DNA of 24,612 nt from Victivallales bacterium (GCA_900769285.1 CAAGGB010000258.1:1-24612); one strand, 5' to 3'. Counted from the stretch's first letter, positions 1-9,533 are shown. A program made the numbers and translations. The notes: generated by a model not told the origin, from the sequence alone.

Positions 1-1
1 A

Positions 2-1189
2 GATGCCCAGGGACAGCAGCATGCTGGCGGTGGTGACGCGCGTGGGCATGCCGACCGCCTGGGAGATGATCCAGGGGATGAGCTTGCCGACGCCGATGCC
101 GACCAGTCCGCCGGTGACGGAGAGGACCACCGTCTCGATGAGGAACTGCGAGACAATCTGCCGCTGCCTGGCGCCGATGGCGCGTCGGATGCCGATTTCG
201 CGCGTCCGCTCGGTGACGCTGGCCAGCATGATGTTCATGATGCCGATGCCGCCGACGAGGAGGCTGATGCCGGCGATGGAGCCGAAGACGATGTTGGACA
301 GCTTCTGCTGGGACTCCTTCTGCCGGATGAGGGCGAGCGGGACGCGGATGGCGTAGTCGCGCTTCCTGTGGGTCATGGCGTACATCCGCTCGAGGTTGGC
401 GGCGACGGCCTCGACGTTCGCCTCGTCGTCGACCTCGACGATGAGGTGATGGAGCTGGACCATCTCGCGGATGTTGGTGCCGGAGAGCCGCTGGCTGAAG
501 TGGTCGCCGTAGTGCTCGCGGGCCGTGGAGATGGGGATGTAGGCGTCGGTCTGTCGGTCGGGCGTCTGCATGGAGCCCTCGGCGGCCTCCTCGCTCTTGA
601 CGATGCCGATGACGCGGTAGCTGTTGCCGCCGAGGCGCAGGATTTCGCCGACGGCGCCCTCGGTAGCCAGGAGTCGGCGCGCGCCATGCTCGGTGAGGAC
701 GACGACGGCGGCGGTCTGGTAGACGTCATGGGCGCTGAGGAAGCGTCCGGCCAGCATGGGTCGTCGGACCAGCTCCAGCCACTTTTCGTTGGTGCCGACG
801 ACGCGCAGGTCGAGGGCGCGGCCGCCATAGCGTCCCTCCTTGCGAATCTCCTTGACGGGGACGAGCGTGGTGACCTGCGGCATGGTGGTTCGGATGAGGT
901 CCTCCTCGTCGTAGAGGAGTCCATAGACGCTCATCCAGGAGCGGACGGTGGAGTCGCCGGCCTCGGAGGGCGGCTTCTGTGCGGAGATGATGATGTTCCG
1001 GCTGCCGAGGAGCCGTATCTGGCGGAGGGCCTCCTCGCTGGCGCCCTCCTGGACGGCCAGCATGGCGATGACGCTGCCCACGCCGAAGACCAGTCCGAGC
1101 ATCGTGAGGAATGAGCGCAGCTTGTGGAGGAGCAGATTCTTGACGCCGAGCTCGACATCCTGCCAGTATCGTGACAACGACCATCCCAT
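2..1189 (-). CDS. MacB-like ABC transporter permease, cut by the left window edge
   Basis: Inner-membrane permease of a MacB-type efflux or lipoprotein-export pump. The frame stays open for 396 codons from ATG at 1189 to the window edge. It starts MGWSLSRYWQDVELGVKNLL, followed by the first membrane segment (SFLTMLGLVFGVGSVIAMLA, about residues 26-45), a large periplasmic MacB-PCD-type domain, and the start of the FtsX domain with the family signature SVTERTREIGIRRAIGARQR near residue 330. MacB-like permeases without a fused ATPase run about 400 residues, so only the last membrane segment and PIEALR-like tail should be missing. The start lies 3 bases after the ATPase stop, which implies translational coupling. 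Another ATG at 1184 opens a different frame without FtsX-like sequence. Substrate unknown. Confidence 0.93.
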   Translation of the reverse strand, partial: MGWSLSRYWQDVELGVKNLLLHKLRSFLTMLGLVFGVGSVIAMLAVQEGASEEALRQIRLLGSRNIIISAQKPPSEAGDSTVRSWMSVYGLLYDEEDLIRTTMPQVTTLVPVKEIRKEGRYGGRALDLRVVGTNEKWLELVRRPMLAGRFLSAHDVYQTAAVVVLTEHGARRLLATEGAVGEILRLGGNSYRVIGIVKSEEAAEGSMQTPDRQTDAYIPISTAREHYGDHFSQRLSGTNIREMVQLHHLIVEVDDEANVEAVAANLERMYAMTHRKRDYAIRVPLALIRQKESQQKLSNIVFGSIAGISLLVGGIGIMNIMLASVTERTREIGIRRAIGARQRQIVSQFLIETVVLSVTGGLVGIGVGKLIPWIISQAVGMPTRVTTASMLLSLGI

Positions 1190-1192
1190 CGT

Positions 1193-2005
1193 TCAGCCCT
1201 CCTCCGTCGTCTGTCCCTGTCCCTGTGGCGCCAGGCTGCCCTTGCCCTTGATGCCGCCGGTGACATAGTCGCGGCTGCCCGAGAGCCGGGCGTCGGTGAC
1301 GATGTCGTGGATGCGTCCGTCGCGCATGACGAGGCGGCTTTGGGCGTGCGCGGCGATGTCGGGCTCATGGGTGACCATGATGATGGTCTTGCCGTCGCGG
1401 TTGAGGCTGCGGAGCAGCTCGATGATTTCGACGCTGTTGCGCGAGTCGAGGTTCCCGGTGGGTTCGTCGGCGAGCAGGAACACGGGGTCATTGGACAGGG
1501 CGCGGGCGATGGCGACGCGCTGCTGCTGTCCGCCGGACAGTTCGGACGGTCGGTGTCCCAGGCGCTCCGAGAGTCCGACCAGCTCGCCCAGCTCGCGGGC
1601 GCGCTTCAGTCGCGCGGACGTCGGCCAGCCCAGATAGTAGAGGGGGAGCGCGATGTTCTCCTCGACGGTCAGTTGGGGGATGAGGTTGAAGCTCTGGAAG
1701 ATGAAGCCGAGGTACTTCAGGCGGATGTCGCTGAGGTCATCGTCGTTGAGGGTGCTGATGTCCTGTCCGTTGAGGAAGTATTTGCCGGAGGTGGGTCGGT
1801 CGAGGCAGCCGAGGAGATTGAGCATGGTGCTCTTGCCGGAGCCGCTGGGTCCCATGATGGCCCAGAAGCCGCCGCGCTCGAAGGCCGCCGTCACGCCGTC
1901 CAGTGCGCGGACCTCATTGCCGCCCATCCGGTAGATTTTGTGAATGTCCTCGAACCGGACCGCGTACTGGTCGTCCGGCTGCCGCTGCGCCATGGCCTTG
2001 TCCAT
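1193..2005 (-). CDS. ABC transporter ATP-binding protein, MacB/LolD type
   Basis: A 270-residue cytoplasmic ATPase that powers the permease encoded next to it. Seen directly: Walker A GPSGSGKST (residues 52-60), Q-loop Gln104, the signature LSGGQQQR (156-163), Walker B VFLLADEP (175-182) with catalytic Glu181, and the H-loop His213 in MVTHEPD. The QSFNLIPQLTVEENIALPL stretch is typical of the MacB/LolD subfamily. The ATG at 2005 has a good Shine-Dalgarno sequence (GAGAGGAG) a few bases upstream; an in-frame ATG four codons later is possible. The last 25 residues are a Gly/Gln-rich tail not needed for the fold. It lies 23 bases after the adaptor gene and 3 bases before the permease. It is a separate polypeptide, unlike fused MacB. 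Confidence 0.96.
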   Translation of the reverse strand: MDKAMAQRQPDDQYAVRFEDIHKIYRMGGNEVRALDGVTAAFERGGFWAIMGPSGSGKSTMLNLLGCLDRPTSGKYFLNGQDISTLNDDDLSDIRLKYLGFIFQSFNLIPQLTVEENIALPLYYLGWPTSARLKRARELGELVGLSERLGHRPSELSGGQQQRVAIARALSNDPVFLLADEPTGNLDSRNSVEIIELLRSLNRDGKTIIMVTHEPDIAAHAQSRLVMRDGRIHDIVTDARLSGSRDYVTGGIKGKGSLAPQGQGQTTEEG

Positions 2006-2028
2006 CGTCTGCTCCTCTCCGCTGTCGC

Positions 2029-3723
2029 CTACTGCCGCTGCGGCTGTGCGCCGGGCTGTCCATCAGGGCGTGGTCCGCGCGGGCGTTCGCCCTGCCCCTC
2101 GCCGCCGCCGGGTCGTCTCATGCCGCCGCCATTCGGGCGCGGGCCACGGAAGCGCGGCTGACCGCCGCCGCTCGGGGCGTTTCCCTCGCCCTCTGCGGGT
2201 CGTGGCGGTATCTTCAGCTTCGGGTCGGCGGCGGCGCGGGTCTCGGGCTTGTCGGCCTTGTCCAGGGGTGGCGTGAGGCTCACCTCCTGTCCGGCCTCGA
2301 GGCCGCTGCGGACGATGACGACCTGGTTGTTGTCAAGGCCGATCTCGACCGGCACGGCCTCGTCCGCGCCGCCTGGCGTGGCGGCACGCCGATAGACGAC
2401 GGGCTTGCCGCCCTCGCGGACGACGCACTGGATGGGGACATAGGCGATATCGGCGTGCTGCTCGACGATGATGTCGGCGCGGCAGTTCATGCCGGACTTG
2501 AGGAGTCCGCGGGCGTCGTCGATGGCGACCTCGGCGTTGTAGAGCTTGAGGTCGGGGTTCATGAACAGGCTCTGGGCGTCAGGCAGGGGAGCCACCTTGG
2601 TGATGCGTCCGGAGAACTCGACGCCCTTGAGGGCGTCCACGGTGACGCGCACCGGCAGCCCCAGGTAGATTTTCTTGAGGTTGGTCTCATGGACCTTGAT
2701 TTCGGCCTTGAAGTCGTCGCCCTCGGGCAGATAGATGATGTCCTGGCGCTGATAGACCTCGGTGCCGACGTCGAGCGGCTCCTGGTTCTGGCGGCGGAAG
2801 GGTCCCTGGCTGCTGGTGGCGTAGATGACCAGGCCATCCGCGGGCGCGAGGACGCGGCAGTGCGCGATCTGCTCGCGCAGCTTCTCGACCTGCTCGTTCT
2901 GGCGGCGGAGCTCGAGCTCGCGGGCGTTGAGGGTGGCGGTCGCCTGGGTGATGTCGGCGTTGGCCTTGCGGCGGATGCGCTCGAGGGCCATCTCAGCCTG
3001 CTCGACGTCGCTCTTGAGCTGGGCCATCTGGCGCCTGTAGGTGTAGTCCTTGAGGAGATTGAGGGCGTTCTCGGCGGACTTCAGCTCGAGCTCGTAGCGC
3101 TTGCAGCTGAGCTCGTCGGTGCGGTAGTCGCTTTCGGAGAGGTACTTCTCCTTGTAGAGGCGGGCGGACCATTCGAGCTTGTCCTTGGCGCGCTTGAGCT
3201 CCTCGCGGGCGAGGGTGACCTTGGTCTCGGCCTCGTTGAGGGTCTTGGGGTACTCGCCCTTCTCGTACTTGACGAGATCCTCGCGGGCGAAGCGGAGGTC
3301 GAGCTCGGCCTTGGCGATGTCGGCGGCGGCCTGGTTCTTGGTGACCTCGAGGTTCTCGCTGGCCTGGACGCGGTTGGCGTCCGCGTTCTTGGCGGAGATC
3401 TCCTGGTTGGCCAGCTTGTCGACGAAGGTGGAGGAGTCGAGTTCGAGGAGGCGTTCACCCTTCCTGACGCGCTCGCCCTCGGGGAAGATGTAGGTGATGC
3501 TGACGCGCCCTTCGACCTGGCTCTTGATGACATACTGCTTGCGCGGCTTGATGCTGCCCGACTCGATGAGGTCAATCACCAGCGGCCCGCGCCGCACCGC
3601 CGTGTAGGAGGCCTGCTGCCGCTGCTCCTCCGGCCTTTCGCCCTCCGTCAGCCGGACATAGGCATACCAGCCCGCCAGCGCCAACGCCGCCAGAACCACC
3701 AACGCCTTCACCAGTCTCTTCAT
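2029..3723 (-). CDS. HlyD/MacA-family periplasmic adaptor (membrane fusion protein)
   Basis: A 564-residue adaptor linking the inner-membrane ABC pump to the outer-membrane channel. An N-terminal membrane anchor (KALVVLAALALAGWYAYV, residues 6-23) precedes the first half of the lipoyl/barrel-sandwich domain (VEGRVSITYIFPEGERVRKGERLLELDSS). A long Lys/Glu/Arg-rich coiled coil covers about residues 95-285. The second lipoyl half follows (CRVLAPADGLVIYATSS), then a beta-barrel (LGLPVRVTVDALKGVEFSGRI). MacA-like adaptors are usually near 370-400 residues; the extra length comes from the extended hairpin and a C-terminal Arg/Gly/Pro tail of about 60 residues with two RGPRP motifs. The start is supported by TAGGAG upstream. 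It lies 17 bases after the outer-membrane factor gene. Confidence 0.94.
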   Translation of the reverse strand: MKRLVKALVVLAALALAGWYAYVRLTEGERPEEQRQQASYTAVRRGPLVIDLIESGSIKPRKQYVIKSQVEGRVSITYIFPEGERVRKGERLLELDSSTFVDKLANQEISAKNADANRVQASENLEVTKNQAAADIAKAELDLRFAREDLVKYEKGEYPKTLNEAETKVTLAREELKRAKDKLEWSARLYKEKYLSESDYRTDELSCKRYELELKSAENALNLLKDYTYRRQMAQLKSDVEQAEMALERIRRKANADITQATATLNARELELRRQNEQVEKLREQIAHCRVLAPADGLVIYATSSQGPFRRQNQEPLDVGTEVYQRQDIIYLPEGDDFKAEIKVHETNLKKIYLGLPVRVTVDALKGVEFSGRITKVAPLPDAQSLFMNPDLKLYNAEVAIDDARGLLKSGMNCRADIIVEQHADIAYVPIQCVVREGGKPVVYRRAATPGGADEAVPVEIGLDNNQVVIVRSGLEAGQEVSLTPPLDKADKPETRAAADPKLKIPPRPAEGEGNAPSGGGQPRFRGPRPNGGGMRRPGGGEGQGERPRGPRPDGQPGAQPQRQ

Positions 3724-3740
3724 CGCTCCAAGCTCCTATC

Positions 3741-5594
3741 CTACTTGTATTCCCGCAGATCCAGCTCTTTCCAGACTCCCGACTCGCTCACCTCCAGGAC
3801 GCCCAGCGTCCGCTGGAACGACAGCTCGTCTAGCCGGTAGGCCACGACCGCCGAATACAGCGAATTCTGCGCCGAAAGCAGCGCACTCTGCGCCTCCAGC
3901 ACGTCACGCTGCTCGGCGCGCCCCGCCTGCAGCAGCAGATCCGTGCTGCGCACCCGGCGCTCCGCCAGCTTGACCGCCTGCTGCTGGATCATCACGCCCT
4001 CGCGGTGCTCCAGCAGGTCGCGAAGTCCCCCGTACACGTCCTGCTTGACGCTGTCCTCCAGCGCCTGGTACGAGCGGACGCTGCGCTCCAGCGCAATCAG
4101 GCTGGCGCGGTAGCGGTTGCGCTCGGCCGTGCGCTCAAACGGCAAGTCCAGCCGCAGCAGCCCGCTGTAGGAGCCGCGGTTCGGCCTGAACGAGGCGTCC
4201 GGCGACGCGCCGCCATAGACGCCGCGGCTCTCGCCGATGGCGGCGCTGCCGCCCAGCGTCAGCTCCGCGCGGAGACCATCCTCCGCAATCAGGACGCCGC
4301 GCTGCGCGTCCTCGACCTTCTCCTGCAGATTGAGCAGGTCGGGACGGCTGCGGAACGCCAGCTCCAGCGCCCGCTCACGGCTGATCTCGTTCGGGCCGGA
4401 GTGCTCCATGTCCGGCTCCTGGAGCGCGACGGACGCCTCCGCGTCCGGAACGGCGCCCGAATAGTCCGCGACCGACATGCCCTCCGTCATCGCCAGACAG
4501 CTCCGCACCAGGGCGTCCAGCTCCTCGCGGCGCGGATAGACCTCCGCGTCGGGCGGCAGTCCCAGCAGCACCCGGAACGCCTCCAGGCTCGCCTGGAGCG
4601 CCTGCCGGGCGCTGATCCAGCTCACACGCGCGTTCAGCTCCGTCTGGATGGTCTGGTCGAACTGGTACTCCGGCAGCAGTCCCGCGTCGGCCATGCGCCG
4701 CGAGCGGCGCGTCGAGGTCACCACGCGGCGATAGTTCTCCTCCTGGTTCTTGAGCGTCTGCGCCGAGCGCAGCGTCCCCAGATACGAATTCGCGATGCGC
4801 ACCACGAAGTCGCGCTTGTACTGCTCGAAGTCGCGCACCGCGTAGACGAGCGCGCGCTGCGCCTGCGTCAGGGGCTCCGTCACCACCAGCTTTCCCGAGC
4901 CGCGCAGCAGCGGGACGGACACGCTTCCGTCGTAGCGCAGGCCGAAGCTCTCGCCGTGGCCGCCCGAGAGCATCCGCGCCAAATCGAGCGACAGGCTGCT
5001 GGCCAGCTCGACCCCATTGCGGAATGTCCGGGTCACGCCGGCCGACGGGCCGACGACGGCTCCCGTCAGTCGCCCCTCGCCGGACTTCGACGTCGCCGCC
5101 TCGCCCTTCAGCATCCCCATGAACGTCGAGCGAAACTCCTGCTCCTCCAGGTCCAGCGCCAGCGCCGTCTGGAACAGCGTCTCCTTCTGCGACTGGAAGT
5201 CACGGTTGCTCGCGGCCGCCACCCGTATCGCGTCCAGCAGCCCCAGCTCCAGGCGACGCGCCGAACTGAACTCGCCCGCATACGCCGCCCCCGGCAGCAG
5301 ATGCCCCTTCGCCGGCCAGAACGACGACGCCGGCAAATCGCGAACCCCCAGCGACGCCGGGCCACGCACGGGAAGCCCCTGATCCAGCAGCAGACGGCGA
5401 CGCAGCGTGTCCTCCGCGCTCTCAAGCGACAGCGGCTCCACCCGCCCCGTCTCCTGCCGCTGCGCCGCCTCCAGCAGCGCACCCGCACGCTCATCCGCCT
5501 CCCGCCGCCAGTCCAGCGAGCTGCGACAGCCAGACCCAACCAGCAACAGCAGCCCCAACGCAGGGCCGACAACTCGCCTCATTCGCCGCCTCAC
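3741..5594 (-). CDS. TolC-like outer-membrane efflux factor, probable lipoprotein
   Basis: The outer-membrane exit duct of the pump, 617 residues. The N-terminus is a basic, hydrophobic export signal ending in LLLLVGSGC (Cys23), a plausible lipobox although the -3 residue is Gly, which is unusual. The body shows two OEP-type halves rich in long helices, for example LEAFRVLLGLPPDAEVYP, then SRERALELAFRSRPDLLNLQ opening the second half, and VYGGLRDLLEHREGVMIQQQ. The start is GTG at 5594, overlapping the tetR stop (GTGA), so translation is probably coupled; ATG at 5582 also gives a full signal sequence. It is longer than E. coli TolC (about 470 mature residues), mainly in the segment between the halves. 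No substrate can be inferred. Confidence 0.92.
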   Translation of the reverse strand: MRRRMRRVVGPALGLLLLVGSGCRSSLDWRREADERAGALLEAAQRQETGRVEPLSLESAEDTLRRRLLLDQGLPVRGPASLGVRDLPASSFWPAKGHLLPGAAYAGEFSSARRLELGLLDAIRVAAASNRDFQSQKETLFQTALALDLEEQEFRSTFMGMLKGEAATSKSGEGRLTGAVVGPSAGVTRTFRNGVELASSLSLDLARMLSGGHGESFGLRYDGSVSVPLLRGSGKLVVTEPLTQAQRALVYAVRDFEQYKRDFVVRIANSYLGTLRSAQTLKNQEENYRRVVTSTRRSRRMADAGLLPEYQFDQTIQTELNARVSWISARQALQASLEAFRVLLGLPPDAEVYPRREELDALVRSCLAMTEGMSVADYSGAVPDAEASVALQEPDMEHSGPNEISRERALELAFRSRPDLLNLQEKVEDAQRGVLIAEDGLRAELTLGGSAAIGESRGVYGGASPDASFRPNRGSYSGLLRLDLPFERTAERNRYRASLIALERSVRSYQALEDSVKQDVYGGLRDLLEHREGVMIQQQAVKLAERRVRSTDLLLQAGRAEQRDVLEAQSALLSAQNSLYSAVVAYRLDELSFQRTLGVLEVSESGVWKELDLREYK

Positions 5595-6175
5595 TTCATC
5601 GCCCCCTTGCCAAACAGCTCCAGCACATCGTCCATCGTCAGCTCAAGGCCTGGAACCGCGTGAAGACGGCTGTGCGACCAGGCGCGAACCAGCGACAGGA
5701 ACAGCCACGCCAGCTTCCCCGGCGACATGTCGTCACGCAGAACCCCCTCCGACACCCCACGCTCCATCAGCGCCGTCATCACCTCGCGAATCTCCTCGCA
5801 GTTCCGCTGAAACGCCGCGCAGCGACCCGACTGCCCCTCCCCACGACGCTGCTGCGTGAACAGCAGATGAAACATCGGATGGCGACGCTCCTGCGAACGG
5901 CTCAGCTCCGCGCAGACCTCGCGCAGCAACGGCCGAAACTCCGACTCGCGACCGCACGCCTGGCGCAGCGACGCCACCAAATCGTCGTGGCACGCCTGCA
6001 GCACCGCCGACAGCAGTGCCTCCTTCCCGCTGAAGTACCGGTACAGCGTCCCCTTCCCCACGCCCGCCTGACGGGCCACCTCCTCCATCGTGATCTCGTC
6101 ATACCGACGAGTCCCAAACAACTGCTCGCCAGCATCCAGAATCACCCGACGCTTCTCCTCCGTCCGCATTCGCAT
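5591..6175 (-). CDS. TetR/AcrR-family transcriptional repressor
   Basis: A 194-residue regulator, the usual TetR length. The N-terminal helix-turn-helix is clear: ILDAGEQLFGTRRYDEITME, then EVARQAGVGKGTLYRYFSGK (about residues 12-51), with the family GTLYRYF recognition helix. The C-terminal ligand-binding and dimerisation part is divergent, as usual. It is the first gene of the efflux operon and overlaps the next by 4 bases. A palindrome of TetR-operator style sits 51-73 bases upstream, so autoregulation of the whole operon is the natural reading. The signal is likely a substrate of the pump, but which cannot be told. A second in-frame ATG two codons later is equally possible as the start. 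Confidence 0.95.
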   Translation of the reverse strand: MRMRTEEKRRVILDAGEQLFGTRRYDEITMEEVARQAGVGKGTLYRYFSGKEALLSAVLQACHDDLVASLRQACGRESEFRPLLREVCAELSRSQERRHPMFHLLFTQQRRGEGQSGRCAAFQRNCEEIREVMTALMERGVSEGVLRDDMSPGKLAWLFLSLVRAWSHSRLHAVPGLELTMDDVLELFGKGAMK

Positions 6176-6225
6176 CCGCCAAACTCCACGCTGCCGCCTG
6201 CTGCTACCTCACGCTCAGAAAAAAA

Positions 6226-6248
6226 CGGAACTGACCAGTCAGTCTCCG
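6226..6248. promoter_or_regulatory. Palindromic operator, probable TetR binding site
   Basis: The core ACTGAC-CA-GTCAGT (6230-6243) is a perfect inverted repeat of 6-bp arms around 2 bases. Outer arms CGGA (6226-6229) and TCCG (6245-6248) extend it with a one-base offset. Size and symmetry match TetR-family operators. It lies between tetR and its predicted promoter, just downstream of the expected transcription start. Binding by this TetR is inference. Confidence 0.75.
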
Positions 6249-6263
6249 AATGACAGGGAAGAT

Positions 6264-6291
6264 AACGTAGTCATGTTGGGCGTCATGTCAA
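6264..6291 (-). promoter_or_regulatory. Probable promoter of the tetR-efflux operon
   Basis: On the minus strand TTGACA (6286-6291) is followed after 16 bases by TACGTT (6264-6269). The -35 is consensus and the -10 moderate. Transcription would start near 6257, immediately upstream of the palindromic operator, which is a sensible layout for repression. Confidence 0.5.
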
Positions 6292-6301
6292 GCGGCGTGC
6301 A

Positions 6302-6330
6302 TTGAATTCCCGTGCATGGTGGAATATAAT
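6302..6330 (+). promoter_or_regulatory. Strong sigma70-type promoter of the kinase-fabI-argD operon
   Basis: TTGAAT (6302-6307), a 17-base spacer and a perfect TATAAT (6325-6330). Transcription would start near 6337, after the first ATG of the kinase reading frame (6316). The kinase must therefore start further downstream. Confidence 0.75.
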
Positions 6331-6414
6331 AAATGGCACATCGAACTGGGTTCGGCTGTCGTCCTGCACGTGGGCGGGGCGTCGGCGGGCGGGAGAGGAG
6401 GAGCGAGGGTTCTC

Positions 6415-7389
6415 ATGACGAAGACGGCAAGCAAGGTACCATTGGCGAAGAGTCTGGCTCAGATCTGCGAGCAGGGCGTGTACACCTGTCCGTCGTGCCA
6501 TGCGCCGAACGAGGTGGGGCATCTGGCGCCGCTGTCGACGGGGAGCTGCAGCAAATGCGGCCAGAAGTTCTTCATGCCACGGCGCATCAACGACTTCTAC
6601 CTGTTCGAGGAGATTGGCAGCGGGGGGATGGGTTCGGTGTACAAGGCGGTCTCGGAGCGCTATCCGGGGCGGACGCTGGCGGTGAAGCTGCTGTCGCGCC
6701 AGAAGGGCGAGAGTGCGCTGAACGTTCAGGCGCTGCTGAACGAGGCACGCATCAGCTCGCTGTTCCGCGACTCGCAGTATCTGGCGGCCTGCCTGGACCA
6801 TGGCTTCGACGACGGCGAGTACTACACGGTGATGAACTTCGTCGAGGGCGAGCGTCTGGATCTGCTGATTGAGCGTCTGGGGCGCGTTCCGGAGCCGGAG
6901 CTGGTCACGCTGGTCAGGCATCTGCTGGCGGCCGAGCAGCACATCTGGCGCTGCGGGTACCTCTACCGCGACATGAAGCCCGAGAACATCATCGTCAACC
7001 CCGAGGGGTACGCCGTCCTCTTCGACTTCGGGCTCTGCCTGCCGCGCCGTGACGCCCTCAACAACGCCGGCGAGTACATCACCGGCTCCCCCTACTATCT
7101 GCCACCCGAGCGCCTTCTCGGCCAGCCCGAGGACGCCCGCTCCGAAATCTACTCCCTCGGCATGGTCATGTACTACGCCCTCACCGGGCGGACCTACTAC
7201 AACGCCGACGAGATCAACGCCCTGGCCAAGCGGCACATCGGCGGCCTGCGCATCATCAGCGCCGCCAAGATGGAGGGCATCTCCAAGCCCCTCGCCGACA
7301 TCCTCACCGCCATGATCCAGCAGGAGCCCGACAAGCGCCCCGCCTCCTTCCTCCAGCTCAAGCAGGAGCTCGACAAGCTCACCTACTGA
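6415..7389 (+). CDS. Ser/Thr protein kinase with N-terminal zinc ribbon
   Basis: A 324-residue Hanks-type kinase. An N-terminal zinc ribbon uses Cys25/Cys28 (CPSC) and Cys45/Cys48 (CSKC). The kinase domain follows directly: G-loop GSGGMGSV (68-75), Lys91 in LAVKLL, catalytic loop YRDMKPEN (184-191, Asp186, Asn191), DFG (204-206), and LPPE as the APE motif (229-232). The HRD motif reads YRD, as in AGC kinases, and the F-helix Asp is Glu (SEIYSLG). No transmembrane segment or sensor domain follows, so it is cytoplasmic. I chose ATG 6415 because an earlier in-frame ATG (6316) precedes the predicted transcription start, while 6415 has AGGAGG and GAGGG upstream and immediately precedes the conserved part. 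It is followed 11 bases later by fabI. Substrates unknown. Confidence 0.93.
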   Translation: MTKTASKVPLAKSLAQICEQGVYTCPSCHAPNEVGHLAPLSTGSCSKCGQKFFMPRRINDFYLFEEIGSGGMGSVYKAVSERYPGRTLAVKLLSRQKGESALNVQALLNEARISSLFRDSQYLAACLDHGFDDGEYYTVMNFVEGERLDLLIERLGRVPEPELVTLVRHLLAAEQHIWRCGYLYRDMKPENIIVNPEGYAVLFDFGLCLPRRDALNNAGEYITGSPYYLPPERLLGQPEDARSEIYSLGMVMYYALTGRTYYNADEINALAKRHIGGLRIISAAKMEGISKPLADILTAMIQQEPDKRPASFLQLKQELDKLTY

Positions 7390-7400
7390 CCAGACGCACC

Positions 7401-8252
7401 ATGACCCACCCCTCCTACCTGCAGCTCGAAGGACGCACCATCGTCGTCCTCGGCGTCGCCAACCGCCGCTCCGTCGCCTGGGCCATCGCCCGAACCCTCC
7501 GCGAACAGGGCGCACAGCTCGTCTTCGTCTTCCGCGACCGGCAGCTCCTCGACAAGAACCGCGCACTCATCGGCGACGACGCGCCCGCCTGCGTCTGCGA
7601 CGTCGAGCGCGACGAGGACCTCGACGCCCTGCCCCGCCGGCTGACCGACGACTGCGGGGTCCAGGCCATCCACGGACTCGTCCACTCCATCGCCTTCGCC
7701 AACTACTCCGAAGGCCTCAAGCCCTTCCACCAGACGCTCCGGCGCGACTTTCTCCAGGCCGTCGACATCTCCTGCTTCTCCCTGACCAACCTCGCCGGAC
7801 GCCTCGCGCCGCTGCTCGCGCCCGACGCCTCCATCGTCACCATCTCCATCTCCGCCACCCGCATGGCCTCCGAGAACTACGGCTACATGGGCCCCATCAA
7901 GGCCGCCCTTGACTCCTCCGTCGCCTTCCTCGCCAAGTCCCTCGCCCGCAACGTCTCCCCGCGCATCCGCGTCAACGCCGTCGGCCCGGGGCTCCTCAAG
8001 ACCTCCGCCTCCGCCGGCATCCCCGGCTACATCGACGCCTACCTCTACGCCGAGCGCGTCATCCCGCGCGGGGAGGCCCTCTCCACCGACGAGGCCGCGC
8101 AGGCCGCCGTCTTCCTCCTCTCGCCACGCTCCTCCGGCATCAACGCTCAGACCCTCGTCGTCGACGCCGGCATGGCCATCAACTACTTCGACCGCGACGT
8201 CATCCACGCCGTCACCCATCAGGATACACCGTCAACCAGCAGCAGCAACTAG
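7401..8252 (+). CDS. fabI: FabI-family enoyl-[acyl-carrier-protein] reductase
   Basis: A 283-residue short-chain dehydrogenase of the FabI group, which performs the last reduction of each fatty-acid elongation cycle using NAD(P)H. Seen: the cofactor loop GVANRRSVAWAIA (18-30), matching FabI GVASxxSIAYGIA; HSIAFA (95-100); Tyr160-X6-Lys167 (YGYMGPIK), the FabI-type spacing; and RVNAVGPGLLKT (190-201) with DAGMAI near the end. The second conserved FabI tyrosine (Tyr146 in E. coli) aligns with Ile150, which is unusual. A short Ser/Thr-rich tail extends past the fold. There is no clear Shine-Dalgarno sequence; translation probably depends on the kinase transcript 11 bases upstream. A divergent SDR with another substrate is the alternative. 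Confidence 0.85.
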   Translation: MTHPSYLQLEGRTIVVLGVANRRSVAWAIARTLREQGAQLVFVFRDRQLLDKNRALIGDDAPACVCDVERDEDLDALPRRLTDDCGVQAIHGLVHSIAFANYSEGLKPFHQTLRRDFLQAVDISCFSLTNLAGRLAPLLAPDASIVTISISATRMASENYGYMGPIKAALDSSVAFLAKSLARNVSPRIRVNAVGPGLLKTSASAGIPGYIDAYLYAERVIPRGEALSTDEAAQAAVFLLSPRSSGINAQTLVVDAGMAINYFDRDVIHAVTHQDTPSTSSSN

Positions 8253-8269
8253 CCCTCCCCTCACCCACC

Positions 8270-9451
<1,182 letters not shown>

Positions 9452-9476
9452 CAAGCAGCCACGTCCCCAAACCACC

Positions 9477-9512
9477 AAGGCGCCGCCCAGACATCAGCCT
9501 GTGCGGCGCCTT
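9477..9512. terminator. Bidirectional hairpin between argD and the DUF1703 gene
   Basis: Perfect 10-bp arms AAGGCGCCGC (9477-9486) and GCGGCGCCTT (9503-9512) enclose 16 bases, within which CAG/CTG can pair further. It lies in the only gap between two converging genes. No long T-run follows on either strand, so it is not a textbook intrinsic terminator, but the position and symmetry favour termination or 3'-end protection for both transcripts. Confidence 0.65.
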
Positions 9513-9533
9513 CCTGTGAGCATGACGCCGGGC

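Noticed and set aside
1903..5663. Long plus-strand open frames opposite the efflux operon
   Set aside because: They mirror the minus-strand adaptor and channel genes in GC-rich codons, have no family motifs and odd Leu/Val/Arg-rich composition, and no start signals.
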